A stretch of 64,000 nucleotides of DNA from Neotamlana laminarinivorans (lineage in GTDB: Bacteria > Bacteroidota > Bacteroidia > Flavobacteriales > Flavobacteriaceae): contig NZ_JAJAPW010000002.1 in the NCBI RefSeq assembly GCF_020523925.1, positions 1 to 64,000 on the forward strand. The letters are read 5' to 3'. The stretch's first letter is position 1; each line of letters begins with the position of its first letter. Below, piece after piece: positions 16,675 to 26,145 of this stretch. The translations under genes and the position numbers were made by a program. The notes beneath the pieces are model-generated. The model ran no database searches, was not told the origin of the DNA, and saw nothing but the letters and a program-made list of their open reading frames with translations.

Positions 16675-19233
16675 TTAAAATCTAAATTTAGCACCAAGGC
16701 TATAAGTTCTTCCGAAACCATACCAAACTAATGCTGTATCATAGGTGTGACCGGAACCATCAGTAGCATCAGCAATATACTCAGTATTAAATATATTGTT
16801 TACGTTAAGTATAATTGTTGAATCGAAACCTAACAAATCAAAACCGTAGCGGAAGTTAGCATCCATTGTAGTATAATTTGGCATTTTCCAAGCTTGAGCT
16901 GTATCAATTTCTGAAACATCATCGTATTGTCTTCCTGTTGGATCGAAATCTGCATAGTTATCTCCAAAGTAATTAAAATCAAGACCTATGTACGTTTTAT
17001 CGAAGAAGTTGTAATCGGCAGATAAAGCAGCAGTTGTTTGAGCAGCATTACCAACTTTTAAACCTTTCATAGCAATATTAATTGGATCGCCTACGGCATT
17101 TTGGTCTTCATCAAAAATTTGAACATTTTCAATATTATCATCCCATTTCCAATCTCCAACAGATAACATACCTGTAAGTGTTAATTTATCTATAGGTTGA
17201 TATACGGCATCAATCTCAATACCTGTGTGCAATGCATTAACTCCTGTTAAGTTAAACACAAAGTTTTCACCGTTTGAACCTGGTACACTTCTGGTATCTG
17301 TTTTATCGTTCCATCTTGTGTAATATAGGTTTACGTTAGCTCTAAATTTAGAGCTTCTAAAGCCGTATCCTAATTCTGCACTAAATATTTTTTGATTTTC
17401 TGCATCATCGTTAATTAATTCGTTATCGAAGTTTGAGAAAACTGCATCGAATCCTGGCGCTTTTTCGAAATAACCAATATTAGCAAACACATTATTTTTG
17501 CCATCAAGGTTGTAGTTAGCACCACCTTTAATCATATAACCCATAAAGTTATATCTATCTGTTTCTTGAAGTGGATCGTTATCTAAATATTGGAAATAAT
17601 CAATTCTTTTATATGATGTATTTGATAAAGATAAAGAAACAAATCCTGCTAATTTATCTTTACTATACTCTAGTTGACCGAATAAACCTTGCCATCCTAC
17701 AACACCATCGTTATTGTAATCTCTTTTATCACCTACCTTGGCAATTCTGTTAGGGTTGTTAACATCGCTATCTTCTAAAACGAAATCACCACCTAATAAA
17801 TCTGTAATTTCAGAATAATGAAGTCCTCTGTATGATCTAATATCTAATCCTGCTAAAAACACTAAATTTTCGTTTAAATCTGTTTTTAAAGTAGAAAGAC
17901 CACCAAACCAGTTATGACTATTAATTGAAGCTCTTAAGTAAGCCTCAGACTCTTCACCATTTGCAGCATTTTCTTGGTTAATTTCTACGATAGAATCAAA
18001 ATCGATTGGTTGGTCGTCTGCTCCTAATCTTAAGTTAAATAAGTCACGGTTTTCACCAGCAGTACCACCGCCGCCTCCACGACCCCAAGAAGCATAAATT
18101 GCAGTAGATAAAGATGTATTATCGTTAATATCCCAGTGGTGATTAAGAGACGTTTGAGATTTGTGATAAAAGTTATCTTCAGTATTTAAAATCTGTCCGT
18201 TTTTATATCCCCAATCTGGGTTAAATTTAATTCCACTTTCTGCCGAACGATATTTAGAAATCAAACTTCTATTTTGTCTTTGACCATGCTCTTGTGGCGC
18301 ACCAAAAGAAGTTAGAGAAAGCGTATGGTTCTCACCAATTTTTTTTGCGATACTAACAAAATAGTTATAACCCTCAAATTGAGTACCATCGATATAACCT
18401 TCTCCATCTAATTTAGCAAAAGATGCTGTTGCGGCCCAACCGTTATCCATTAAACCTGTAGATAAAGTAAAACCTCTTTTAAAGTAACCTGCATTACCTA
18501 TAGTTGTTGTTACGTTTCCTCCAGCCTCTTGATCTGTAGTTTTTGTTAAGATGTTAATTGTACCTCCAATGGAAGGAACAGCTACTTTAGCAGCACCTAA
18601 ACCACGTTGCACTTGCATTGAACGTGTAACATCTGATAAACCTGCCCAGTTAGACCAATATACCGCACCGTTTTCCATGTCGTTAACAGGTACACCGTTA
18701 ATCATTACAGCTACGTTTTCAGACTCGAAACCACGTAAGTTAATTCTAGAGTCACCAAAACCACCACCTGATTTGGTAGCATACACACCTGGTGTAGATT
18801 TTAGGATTTCTGGAAATTCTTGAGTTCCTAATTTAATCTCAATATCTTCTGCTTTTACGGTAGAAACAGCTACTGGCGTTTTTCTATCTACTGCAACCGA
18901 AGCAATAATTTGAATCTCATCAAGACCTACTTGGCTAGATTCTAAATAAATGTTTCCTAAACTAGCACCGTCAGAAAAAGTGATGGTTTTTGAAGTGTAA
19001 CCAACAAAAGTAATTACTAGTTCCCCAGAAGGCTGATTTGTTGCTAATGAAAAGTTACCATCGAAATCTGTTACAACCCCGTTTGAAGTACCTTTTTCAA
19101 TAACGTTTGCACCTGGTAGCGGAAGATTTGATCCTGCTTCCATAATTGTACCTGTTACAGTACTTTGTGCCATAACAACCGCAGAGAATAAAAACACTAC
19201 AGCTGCTAATAAATTTTGAGTAAATTTTCTCAT
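16675..19233 (-). CDS. TonB-dependent receptor with CarboxypepD_reg-like domain
   Basis: 852 residues. Signal peptide (AVVMAQ, about 22), CarboxypepD_reg-like beta-sandwich (about 23-105; GTSNGVVTDFDGNFSL), plug domain (about 118-235; LRGFESENVAVMINGVPVND, IGGTINILTK) and a 22-strand barrel ending in Phe (YSLGAKFRF). It imports a large or scarce ligand across the outer membrane using TonB energy. It is a clear paralogue of the receptor at 19523-22132: both share MRK-(F/I)-x-QNL, YWSNWAG and a GAPQ(E/Q)HGQR loop. The repeat lipoprotein follows within 17 bases. No susD is present. Confidence 0.95.
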   Translation of the reverse strand: MRKFTQNLLAAVVFLFSAVVMAQSTVTGTIMEAGSNLPLPGANVIEKGTSNGVVTDFDGNFSLATNQPSGELVITFVGYTSKTITFSDGASLGNIYLESSQVGLDEIQIIASVAVDRKTPVAVSTVKAEDIEIKLGTQEFPEILKSTPGVYATKSGGGFGDSRINLRGFESENVAVMINGVPVNDMENGAVYWSNWAGLSDVTRSMQVQRGLGAAKVAVPSIGGTINILTKTTDQEAGGNVTTTIGNAGYFKRGFTLSTGLMDNGWAATASFAKLDGEGYIDGTQFEGYNYFVSIAKKIGENHTLSLTSFGAPQEHGQRQNRSLISKYRSAESGIKFNPDWGYKNGQILNTEDNFYHKSQTSLNHHWDINDNTSLSTAIYASWGRGGGGGTAGENRDLFNLRLGADDQPIDFDSIVEINQENAANGEESEAYLRASINSHNWFGGLSTLKTDLNENLVFLAGLDIRSYRGLHYSEITDLLGGDFVLEDSDVNNPNRIAKVGDKRDYNNDGVVGWQGLFGQLEYSKDKLAGFVSLSLSNTSYKRIDYFQYLDNDPLQETDRYNFMGYMIKGGANYNLDGKNNVFANIGYFEKAPGFDAVFSNFDNELINDDAENQKIFSAELGYGFRSSKFRANVNLYYTRWNDKTDTRSVPGSNGENFVFNLTGVNALHTGIEIDAVYQPIDKLTLTGMLSVGDWKWDDNIENVQIFDEDQNAVGDPINIAMKGLKVGNAAQTTAALSADYNFFDKTYIGLDFNYFGDNYADFDPTGRQYDDVSEIDTAQAWKMPNYTTMDANFRYGFDLLGFDSTIILNVNNIFNTEYIADATDGSGHTYDTALVWYGFGRTYSLGAKFRF

Positions 19234-19278
19234 AATTTTTAAAAAAGTTATTTATTATTTTTTTGAAATTAGTCCGTG

Positions 19279-19286
19279 CAAATTTA
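19279..19286 (-). promoter_or_regulatory. Promoter -7 element for the receptor/lipoprotein operon
   Basis: Minus-strand TAAATTTG matches TAnnTTTG, 46 bases upstream of the ATG at 19233. Further upstream lie a CTTAATGTTAAG inverted repeat (19312-19323) and a motif shared with the paralogous receptor (19334-19349). Confidence 0.6.
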
Positions 19287-19466
19287 GTTACATTAAGATA
19301 TTTGAAGTTACCTTAATGTTAAGAAATTTAACAACAGCCTATAAAACTAGAGAAAAAAAATGAGAAAAAATCAATGAATTTAAAAAAAACATGAAAAAAA
19401 TAACGGAAAATACATAAAAAGCCTACAATTCAATAAACAAATAACATAAAACTGTGTTAACATAAA

Positions 19467-19499
19467 TAAAAAAAGCCACTGATAAATCAGTGACTCTTT
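19467..19499 (-). terminator. Terminator of the receptor gene at 19523-22132
   Basis: Stem GCCACTGA / TCAGTGAC with loop TAAA; in minus-strand RNA it is followed by a run of U. One position pairs G-U only in the minus direction. It lies just past the stop codon at 19523. Confidence 0.8.
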
Positions 19500-19522
19500 T
19501 ATAAATTTAATTATTTTATGTA

Positions 19523-22132
19523 TTAAAACTCGTACTTAACTGAAGCATTCCAAGTAAATCCATTAGTATTATAATAACCAAATACATCAGTATTTTGTAA
19601 AGCTATTTTATCTAATAAGTTATAACCATTAGCTCTAACAGTTAATTTATTATCCCCAAAATTGAAACCATACTCTATACCTGCATCAAGCAAAAAGTAA
19701 GCGGGTAATACACCTGCATCCTCTGTTTCGATATCTGAATCTGAAAAATCTATTTCATTTTGGTAGTGGTTAGCATAGTAGTTCCAGTTACCATCGATTC
19801 TTAGACCTTCAATAATTTCTGCATCAAATACAGCACCTGCTGTAAATTGAGGAGCTGTAGTTACATGTACTCCACTAATATCTTCACCTTCTGCAGTAGA
19901 AATTAAAGAACCATCGTCATCGCTATAAGTGTCGATTTTTTCAATATCTCTGTAAACCCAGCTTCCTGAAGATAAATAAGCTCCAAGATTAACTTTATTA
20001 GCTACACGATATCTTAAATCTAATTCTATTCCTTTATGTTCTTGTTGTACACCTCTTCTAAAGTATCTAACATCTACTTCAGAATTGTTAATAATTTCAG
20101 AACCTGTTGTTAAAATAACTCTGTTATCCCAGTTTGTATAATAAAAATCGAAGTTGGCTCTAAATTTAGATTTTGTAAATCTAAACCCTGTTTCGAAACT
20201 AGTAATATCTTCGTTATCTACTTCTGGCTCTACTAAGTCGTTTGAATATTGAATATTGCTAAAAACATTATCTAAAAATGGTTGACGAGAATAATGTCCT
20301 GCATTACCAAATATTGTAAACTCTTCAGTAATATCATAACTTAAACCTCCTTTAAGGTTATATCCTATTTTATTTAATTTTTCAGATTTACCAGCACCAT
20401 ACATTCTACCTTCTCTCTGGTAGGATTGATTAGATAAAGCTCCTTGGAAAAAAGCTGAAAATTCATTTTTTGAATATTCTATTTGTGAGAATATACCTTG
20501 ATAGTTTATAGTTTCAGAGTAATCGTAAGCTATTCTTTGATCTTCATCTGCAAAATCAAATAAAGTAGACCATGGGTTAATACTAAATGCATCGGTTACA
20601 ACTATATCATCTGCTCTATCATTAGCCCATCCATTTAATCCGTAAAAATCTATTACTTGTCTGAAGTGATCTCCTTTGTAAAATCTAAAATCTGCACCAA
20701 CATTAAAGTTAACAAACTCACTTAACTCTCTCTCGTAGTTAGTTACTAAACCAAACCATTGGTGATTATTCATTGAAGCTCTACGGATATAATTACCTTC
20801 TTCTTCTCCACCAGATAAAATATAATAATCTCCAGATTGTCCAATACCGTCAGGATCCGCAAGGTTTTGTTGTTCTATACCGTAGTAATCCATTAAGCCT
20901 TCATCTGTTCTTACACGACCATCACCACGATCGCCTGTTCCGCCACCACGACCAATTGAAGCGTATGCTACTGTTGATAATTGAGAGGCATCATCTATAG
21001 TCCAGTCCCAGTTAAGGTTCATTACTGGTTTATGGTAAAAGTTTGTTCTTTCTGACTCTACATCATCAGTATAATAACCTGTTGCTGAATCTAAACCAGA
21101 AGTATAACCCCAGTGTTGGTTATATTTAGGATCTTCTTCTATAGTAGATAAACTTTGAGACCATCTTTGACCGTGTTGTTGTGGTGCACCTGTAATTAAA
21201 AAGTTAAATGCATGGTTTTCGTTAGGCTTATATCCTACAGAGAAGAAATATGTTTGACCAGAACCAAAAGTTCCATCGGCCCATTTGTTTTCTGCTTGCC
21301 AATGATCTAACAATACAGAGAAAGACCAACCTTTATCGTTAATTCCTGTATCGTAAGAAACTGTTCCTTTATAATATTGATCGTTACCTGTTAAAAATCT
21401 AGCAAAACCACCTTGCTTTCTATCTGTAGATTTCATTACTAAGTTCATTGTACCACCTACAGATGAAATAGCTAACTTAGATGAACCTAAACCTCTTTGA
21501 ACCTGTACTCCGTTTGCAACATCTGCAATACCAGCCCAGTTAGACCAATATACTAACCCATCTTCCATACCATTTACTGGCTGTCCGTTTAGTAGTACAG
21601 CAATGTTTGATTGATCAAAACCACGCATATAAAGTTGGCTATCTCCAAAACCTGTTTGACCAGAAACATATACTGAAGGCGTGTTTTTTACAATTTCTGC
21701 AACTTCAACGTTACCTACAGATTTGCTTTGTATTGTTCCTTTATTAATAGTACTTACAGCAACTGGTGTTTTTCTATCTGATGCTAAATCGATAACACCA
21801 GACCCAGTAATTACAATAGTTTCTAGTGAATTGTCTGGAGATAATTTAACTTCTCCTAAATTAGTATCTCCATTAAAAGGCAATACAATTTTACCATAAC
21901 CAACAAAAGTTATAATGATTTGACCCGAAGACTCTTTAGTTGTTAACGTAAATTTTCCATCGAAATCTGAAGAAACACCATTACTTGTTCCTTTTTCAAT
22001 AACATTAGCACCTGGAAGTGGTGTGTTTAAATCAGCGTCAATTACAGTACCTGTAATTGTACTTTGCGCAATTAAGCTTGTTGCAAACAAAAAGCTTACA
22101 ACAAAAAATAAATTTTGAGCAATTTTTCTCAT
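19523..22132 (-). CDS. TonB-dependent receptor, paralogue of 16675-19233
   Basis: 869 residues. Signal peptide ending near SLIAQ, CarboxypepD_reg-like domain (about 23-105; GTSNGVSSDFDGKFTL), plug (about 118-240; MRGFDQSNIAVLLNGQPVNG, VGGTMNLVMK) and a barrel ending VKYEF. The linker between domains reads IDLASDRKTPVAVST, the same DRKTPVAVST as in its neighbour, so the two come from one duplication. It lacks an adjacent lipoprotein and has its own promoter and terminator. Ligand unknown; the nearby repeat lipoprotein and nuclease suggest a shared substrate class, which is inference. Confidence 0.95.
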   Translation of the reverse strand: MRKIAQNLFFVVSFLFATSLIAQSTITGTVIDADLNTPLPGANVIEKGTSNGVSSDFDGKFTLTTKESSGQIIITFVGYGKIVLPFNGDTNLGEVKLSPDNSLETIVITGSGVIDLASDRKTPVAVSTINKGTIQSKSVGNVEVAEIVKNTPSVYVSGQTGFGDSQLYMRGFDQSNIAVLLNGQPVNGMEDGLVYWSNWAGIADVANGVQVQRGLGSSKLAISSVGGTMNLVMKSTDRKQGGFARFLTGNDQYYKGTVSYDTGINDKGWSFSVLLDHWQAENKWADGTFGSGQTYFFSVGYKPNENHAFNFLITGAPQQHGQRWSQSLSTIEEDPKYNQHWGYTSGLDSATGYYTDDVESERTNFYHKPVMNLNWDWTIDDASQLSTVAYASIGRGGGTGDRGDGRVRTDEGLMDYYGIEQQNLADPDGIGQSGDYYILSGGEEEGNYIRRASMNNHQWFGLVTNYERELSEFVNFNVGADFRFYKGDHFRQVIDFYGLNGWANDRADDIVVTDAFSINPWSTLFDFADEDQRIAYDYSETINYQGIFSQIEYSKNEFSAFFQGALSNQSYQREGRMYGAGKSEKLNKIGYNLKGGLSYDITEEFTIFGNAGHYSRQPFLDNVFSNIQYSNDLVEPEVDNEDITSFETGFRFTKSKFRANFDFYYTNWDNRVILTTGSEIINNSEVDVRYFRRGVQQEHKGIELDLRYRVANKVNLGAYLSSGSWVYRDIEKIDTYSDDDGSLISTAEGEDISGVHVTTAPQFTAGAVFDAEIIEGLRIDGNWNYYANHYQNEIDFSDSDIETEDAGVLPAYFLLDAGIEYGFNFGDNKLTVRANGYNLLDKIALQNTDVFGYYNTNGFTWNASVKYEF

Positions 22133-22175
22133 AATTTGATAAAAGTTTGATTTTTTATTTAAAAGTTAATCGGGG

Positions 22176-22183
22176 CAAAATTA
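22176..22183 (-). promoter_or_regulatory. Promoter -7 element for the receptor at 19523-22132
   Basis: Minus-strand TAATTTTG matches TAnnTTTG, 44 bases upstream of the ATG, nearly the same spacing as in the paralogous operon. The shared upstream motif lies at 22237-22252. Confidence 0.6.
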
Positions 22184-22316
22184 ATGATTACAATAAATCT
22201 AATATTAAGTAAATATTAACAAACATCAATTTTGACACAGCCTACAAACCTATTGATAGAAAATAAAAAAAGAAAAAAAATAACTAACTTTTATCAAATA
22301 CTAAACTAAACGTCGC

Positions 22317-23936
22317 CTATTTACTATTTTTGTAAAATTTTAACAAGTTTTTTGTAGATGAATCATGTGGGAAATTTTCGTTTGAATCAAATTCTTTTAA
22401 AATTTTACTTGCAAGCTGCTTTCCAAGTTCCACTCCAAATTGATCGTAACTAAAAATATTCCAAACTATACCTTGTACAAAAATTTTATGCTCGTACATA
22501 GCTATTAACTTTCCTAAACTTTCTGGGGTTAATTTTTTTACAAATATGGTATTTGTTGGTTTATTACCTTCAAATATCTTGAATGGTATTATATTGGCTT
22601 TAGTTCCTTCTGCAATAACTTCTTCTTTAGTTTTTCCATTCATTAAAGCTTCTGTTTGCGCTAAAAAGTTTGAGGTTAACTTATCATGGTGTTCCCTATT
22701 TCCGTGTAAAGATTGTGTAAACCCAATAAAATCGGCTGGAATTAATTTTGTTCCTTGGTGTATTAACTGAAAGAATGCGTGCTGAGAATTAGTTCCTGGT
22801 TCGCCCCAAATAATTGTTCCTGTTTGATAATTTATTGGTTTACCATTTCTATCTACACTCTTACCATTGCTTTCCATTATACCCTGTTGTAAATAGGTAG
22901 CAAATTGGTTTAAATATTGAGAGTATGGAATTATAGCTTCAGTTTCTGCTCCAAAAAAATTATTATACCAAATACTTATTAAAGCTAAAATTACTGGAAT
23001 ATTACTTTCAAAACTTGTAGTTTTAAAATGCTCATCCATTTTATTTGCTCCCAACAATAAGTTACTATAATTTTGATAACCTACTGATAAACTAATTGAC
23101 AAACCAACGGCGCTCCATAATGAAAAACGACCACCAACCCAATCCCACATTGGGAATATATTATTGGCATCAATTCCAAAATCTTTAACTTTTTCTAGGT
23201 TTGTAGAAACCGCCACAAAATGCTTAGCTATATCTGCCCTTGTAGCCGATTGTAAAAACCAAGATTTAATAGTATTGGCGTTAGATAATGTTTCTTGTGT
23301 TGTAAAAGTTTTAGAAACTATTACAAATAATGTGGTTTCTGGATCTAGTTTTTTAATAATCTCGTTTACATGATCGCCATCAACATTACTTACAAAATAA
23401 GTAGTTAATTGGTTTTTATAATACTGAAGTGCATCAACAACCATTGCTGGACCTAAATCTGACCCCCCAATACCTATATTTACAACATGAGTAAATGCTT
23501 TTCCGGTGTAACCTTTTAATTTTCCACTTACAACTTTGTCTGTAAAACTTTTTATTTTTTCTCTTACTTCGTAAACTTCTGGCATTACATTTTCACCATC
23601 AACAAAAAACTGAGCGTTTTTTGGTGCACGCAAAGCTGTATGGAGCACTGCTCTATCTTCGGTTTTATTTATTTTTTCTCCTGCAAACTGACTTACAATA
23701 GCTTCCTTTAGCTTAACATCCTCTGCTAATTCTAATAAAAGACTGAGCGTTTCTTTGGTTATTATATTTTTTGAAAAATCTACATAAAAATCATCCCATT
23801 TAATCGACTTTTTATTTGCTCGCTCTGCATCTTGAGCAAATAAATCTTTCATTTGAGTGTTTTTTAAATCTTCAAAATGTGCTTGTAGTTTTTTCCAAGC
23901 ATTTGTTGTGGTTGGGTTAACAGTTGGTAATGCCAT
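22317..23936 (-). CDS. pgi: Glucose-6-phosphate isomerase
   Basis: 539 residues, full length for the long bacterial form. It interconverts glucose-6-phosphate and fructose-6-phosphate in the cytoplasm. Visible signatures: [15 protein letters not shown] (about 155), [27 protein letters not shown], the catalytic segment [16 protein letters not shown] and the C-terminal [14 protein letters not shown]. It is the last gene of a minus-strand run with the M23 peptidase (6-base gap). No clear terminator was seen after it. Confidence 0.96.
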   Translation of the reverse strand: MALPTVNPTTTNAWKKLQAHFEDLKNTQMKDLFAQDAERANKKSIKWDDFYVDFSKNIITKETLSLLLELAEDVKLKEAIVSQFAGEKINKTEDRAVLHTALRAPKNAQFFVDGENVMPEVYEVREKIKSFTDKVVSGKLKGYTGKAFTHVVNIGIGGSDLGPAMVVDALQYYKNQLTTYFVSNVDGDHVNEIIKKLDPETTLFVIVSKTFTTQETLSNANTIKSWFLQSATRADIAKHFVAVSTNLEKVKDFGIDANNIFPMWDWVGGRFSLWSAVGLSISLSVGYQNYSNLLLGANKMDEHFKTTSFESNIPVILALISIWYNNFFGAETEAIIPYSQYLNQFATYLQQGIMESNGKSVDRNGKPINYQTGTIIWGEPGTNSQHAFFQLIHQGTKLIPADFIGFTQSLHGNREHHDKLTSNFLAQTEALMNGKTKEEVIAEGTKANIIPFKIFEGNKPTNTIFVKKLTPESLGKLIAMYEHKIFVQGIVWNIFSYDQFGVELGKQLASKILKEFDSNENFPHDSSTKNLLKFYKNSK

Positions 23937-23942
23937 TGTGTT

Positions 23943-25265
23943 TTATGAGTTAGCTTGAGCTTGTGTAATTACAGTTTGTTCTGGCTGCTCGTTAATTTCA
24001 GGCTCAAAAAATGTATTATCTAATTTATGCTTAATAGGCTTTATATACTCTAGATATTGGGCTTTAAGTGAATCGGATATTGGTTTTGCTTCTGGCAATT
24101 TTTGTTTAAAAGGATCAACTTGCCTTCCGTTTACCCAAAACCTGTAGCATACGTGAGGACCTCCGGTGTTGCCTGTCATACCTACCCAGCCTATAACATC
24201 TCCTTGCTTTACAAATTGTCCTTTTTTTACATTTTGGGCTTTCATGTGAAGGTATTGTGTTTCAAATGTAGAGTTATGTCTAATTTTCACATATTTACCA
24301 TTTCCGCCTCGTCGGGTAGATTCTGTTACTGTTCCGCTAGCTGTAGCTCGAATAGGTGTTCCAATTGGAGCGGCAAAATCGGTACCTTTATGTGGCCTAA
24401 TTTTATAACCATAATAAGCAATACGGCGTTTTAAATTATATCTTGAAGAAATACGACCAAACTCAATTGGAGATTTTAAAAATGCTCGACGTAAATTTTT
24501 AGCTTCCTCGTTAAAATAGTCTACTATACCCTTTACCGAATCGGTTTCAAATTGAAATGCATAAAAAGGTTCATGATTATGCTCAAAATAAGCTGCTTTA
24601 ACCTCGTGAACACCTGTGTATATACTATCATCTATATATTTATCACTGTAAATCACTTTAAAACGATCACCTTTTTGCAAACGACGAAAATCTATAGTCC
24701 AAGCATAAATATTATTAGCTAACATATTTGTTAACACAGCACTAACGCCTTGCTTATCTAAAGTTTCGGATATGCTACTATTTATTACTCCTGTAATAGT
24801 TTTTTCAACATATTTTATAGGTTTTCTGCTTTTGTAAGCATGAATAGAATCTTTAAAACTTATCACCACATAATCCTCTTTATTGGGTTGATAAATGAAT
24901 GCTTGTGGAGTATTTAAAGAATCTTTAGCACATAATAAGGTATAAGTTTTACCTATTTGCAAACGACGAATATCAAAAGTATCTTTTGTTTGCTCTGCTA
25001 TTTCATAAATTTTAGGATAACTTACATGATTTCTATCTAGAATAACGCCAAAAGTATCGCCTTTGCGTACTGTATCGCGTTTTACCACATAATCGTTTAA
25101 TTTAAAACCAAACTCTTTAGGCTCTATTGGAGGCTCTACAACAGCTAAATCGTTAGTTTTATTTTCAGGTTTTTCTTCTTCATTTTTACAACTAGTAAAA
25201 CAGATTACTAATATTAGTAATACTACAAATCTGTTCCCCAAGTTGCGATTTCGTTTTCTGTCCAT
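23943..25265 (-). CDS. M23-family peptidoglycan peptidase lipoprotein (HxC variant)
   Basis: About 440 residues from the ATG at 25265, which gives a compact signal peptide with a lipobox (ICFTSCKNEEE, Cys26). An ATG at 25319 would bury the signal behind 18 extra residues and deepen the overlap, so I prefer 25265. A middle part resembles LysM/OapA-like cell-wall regions (RKGDTFGVIL, LQKGDRFKVIY). The C-terminal LytM domain has HKGTDFAAPIGTPI with the first His and Asp zinc ligands and TQYLHM, but the usual HxH reads HVC (codon 24147-24149). Likely a murein endopeptidase or a regulator of one. The start overlaps the 3' end of the dioxygenase-family gene by 43 bases. Confidence 0.88.
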   Translation of the reverse strand: MDRKRNRNLGNRFVVLLILVICFTSCKNEEEKPENKTNDLAVVEPPIEPKEFGFKLNDYVVKRDTVRKGDTFGVILDRNHVSYPKIYEIAEQTKDTFDIRRLQIGKTYTLLCAKDSLNTPQAFIYQPNKEDYVVISFKDSIHAYKSRKPIKYVEKTITGVINSSISETLDKQGVSAVLTNMLANNIYAWTIDFRRLQKGDRFKVIYSDKYIDDSIYTGVHEVKAAYFEHNHEPFYAFQFETDSVKGIVDYFNEEAKNLRRAFLKSPIEFGRISSRYNLKRRIAYYGYKIRPHKGTDFAAPIGTPIRATASGTVTESTRRGGNGKYVKIRHNSTFETQYLHMKAQNVKKGQFVKQGDVIGWVGMTGNTGGPHVCYRFWVNGRQVDPFKQKLPEAKPISDSLKAQYLEYIKPIKHKLDNTFFEPEINEQPEQTVITQAQANS

Positions 25266-26140
25266 AAATCTGGAAAAAATATTCGTTTTTGATATTTTGG
25301 ATGCATATACTTTACCCACTCGCTACCTCCTGTAGCTTCGGCTGTTTCGCCTCCAATATTTAAATAATGGTTTGCTGTGTTATAATGTGCCATTACCCAC
25401 TTTATATTTACCGTATAATCATAGTGACGCATGGCGTTTATTAATAATTTATTATCTCTAGCTTCTGGTGGAAGCGATTTAAATTTTGAATATAAATTAT
25501 TAAATTGATAAAATTTAGTAAATCTAATAAATTCATCTTTATAACGCTCTTCAAAAGCTGTTAAAGTATAAGTTTTTTTTCCAGTTTTAAAATCTTTACC
25601 TGCCGCTTGCCAATACAAGTGCTCGAAGGCGTGTTCGTATGATGAATTTTTATTTATTGTATTTCTAAAACGATTGTCTATTAAATTTATTAGCTCGGTT
25701 GATGCAAACTCAATTTTACGATATTGCGCGCTTTGAAAGCCACTTGCTGGAGTTAAGGTTGTTCTAAACTTGTTGTATTGTTCAATATCCATTCCGTCTT
25801 TCATGATGCTAAATGAAGACGTTAGAACATCGAAATAGCGGCTTACTCGCATTATTTTATCGGTAAAAACATCGACAGAAATGTCATCTGTTTTGGCCAC
25901 TTGTTCAATTTCACTAAGTATCATTTTAAATAACAATTCTGATATTTGATGATACATTATAAACACATTTTCGTCTGGAAAAACAGTGCGCTGTACTTGA
26001 AGACTTAATAAAGCGTCGGTTTGAATATAATCCCAGTAATTTATAGGTTTACTGTGTAACAAACCTTCAAGATGTGTTTCTACATCTTGGTTTATGGCTT
26101 CGTACTTTTGTTTAAGTTCGGTATTTATTTTGGAGCTCAA
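25223..26140 (-). CDS. Tryptophan 2,3-dioxygenase family protein
   Basis: 305 residues. Family landmarks: YWDYIQTDALLSLQ (about 36), MYHQISELLFKMIL with the distal-pocket His, FRTTLTPASGFQSAQYRKIE with the substrate-binding Arg region, WVMAHYNTANHYL near the heme-ligand His, and GGETAEATGGSEW, which resembles the GTGGS loop. Canonical enzymes are heme proteins that open the indole ring of tryptophan as the first step of the kynurenine pathway. This subfamily is diverged, so its substrate is not proven. It sits between a DUF3108 protein (5-base gap) and the M23 gene, with no kynurenine-pathway gene nearby. Confidence 0.85.
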   Translation of the reverse strand: MSSKINTELKQKYEAINQDVETHLEGLLHSKPINYWDYIQTDALLSLQVQRTVFPDENVFIMYHQISELLFKMILSEIEQVAKTDDISVDVFTDKIMRVSRYFDVLTSSFSIMKDGMDIEQYNKFRTTLTPASGFQSAQYRKIEFASTELINLIDNRFRNTINKNSSYEHAFEHLYWQAAGKDFKTGKKTYTLTAFEERYKDEFIRFTKFYQFNNLYSKFKSLPPEARDNKLLINAMRHYDYTVNIKWVMAHYNTANHYLNIGGETAEATGGSEWVKYMHPKYQKRIFFPDLWTENEIATWGTDL

Positions 26141-26145
26141 GACCT

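Noticed and set aside
16675-22132. SusC/SusD polysaccharide utilisation locus
   Set aside because: No SusD homologue or carbohydrate-active enzyme is present; the lipoprotein beside the receptor has unrelated repeats.
25266-25319. Longer N-terminus of the M23 peptidase
   Set aside because: It would place 18 residues before the lipoprotein signal and increase overlap with the neighbouring gene.
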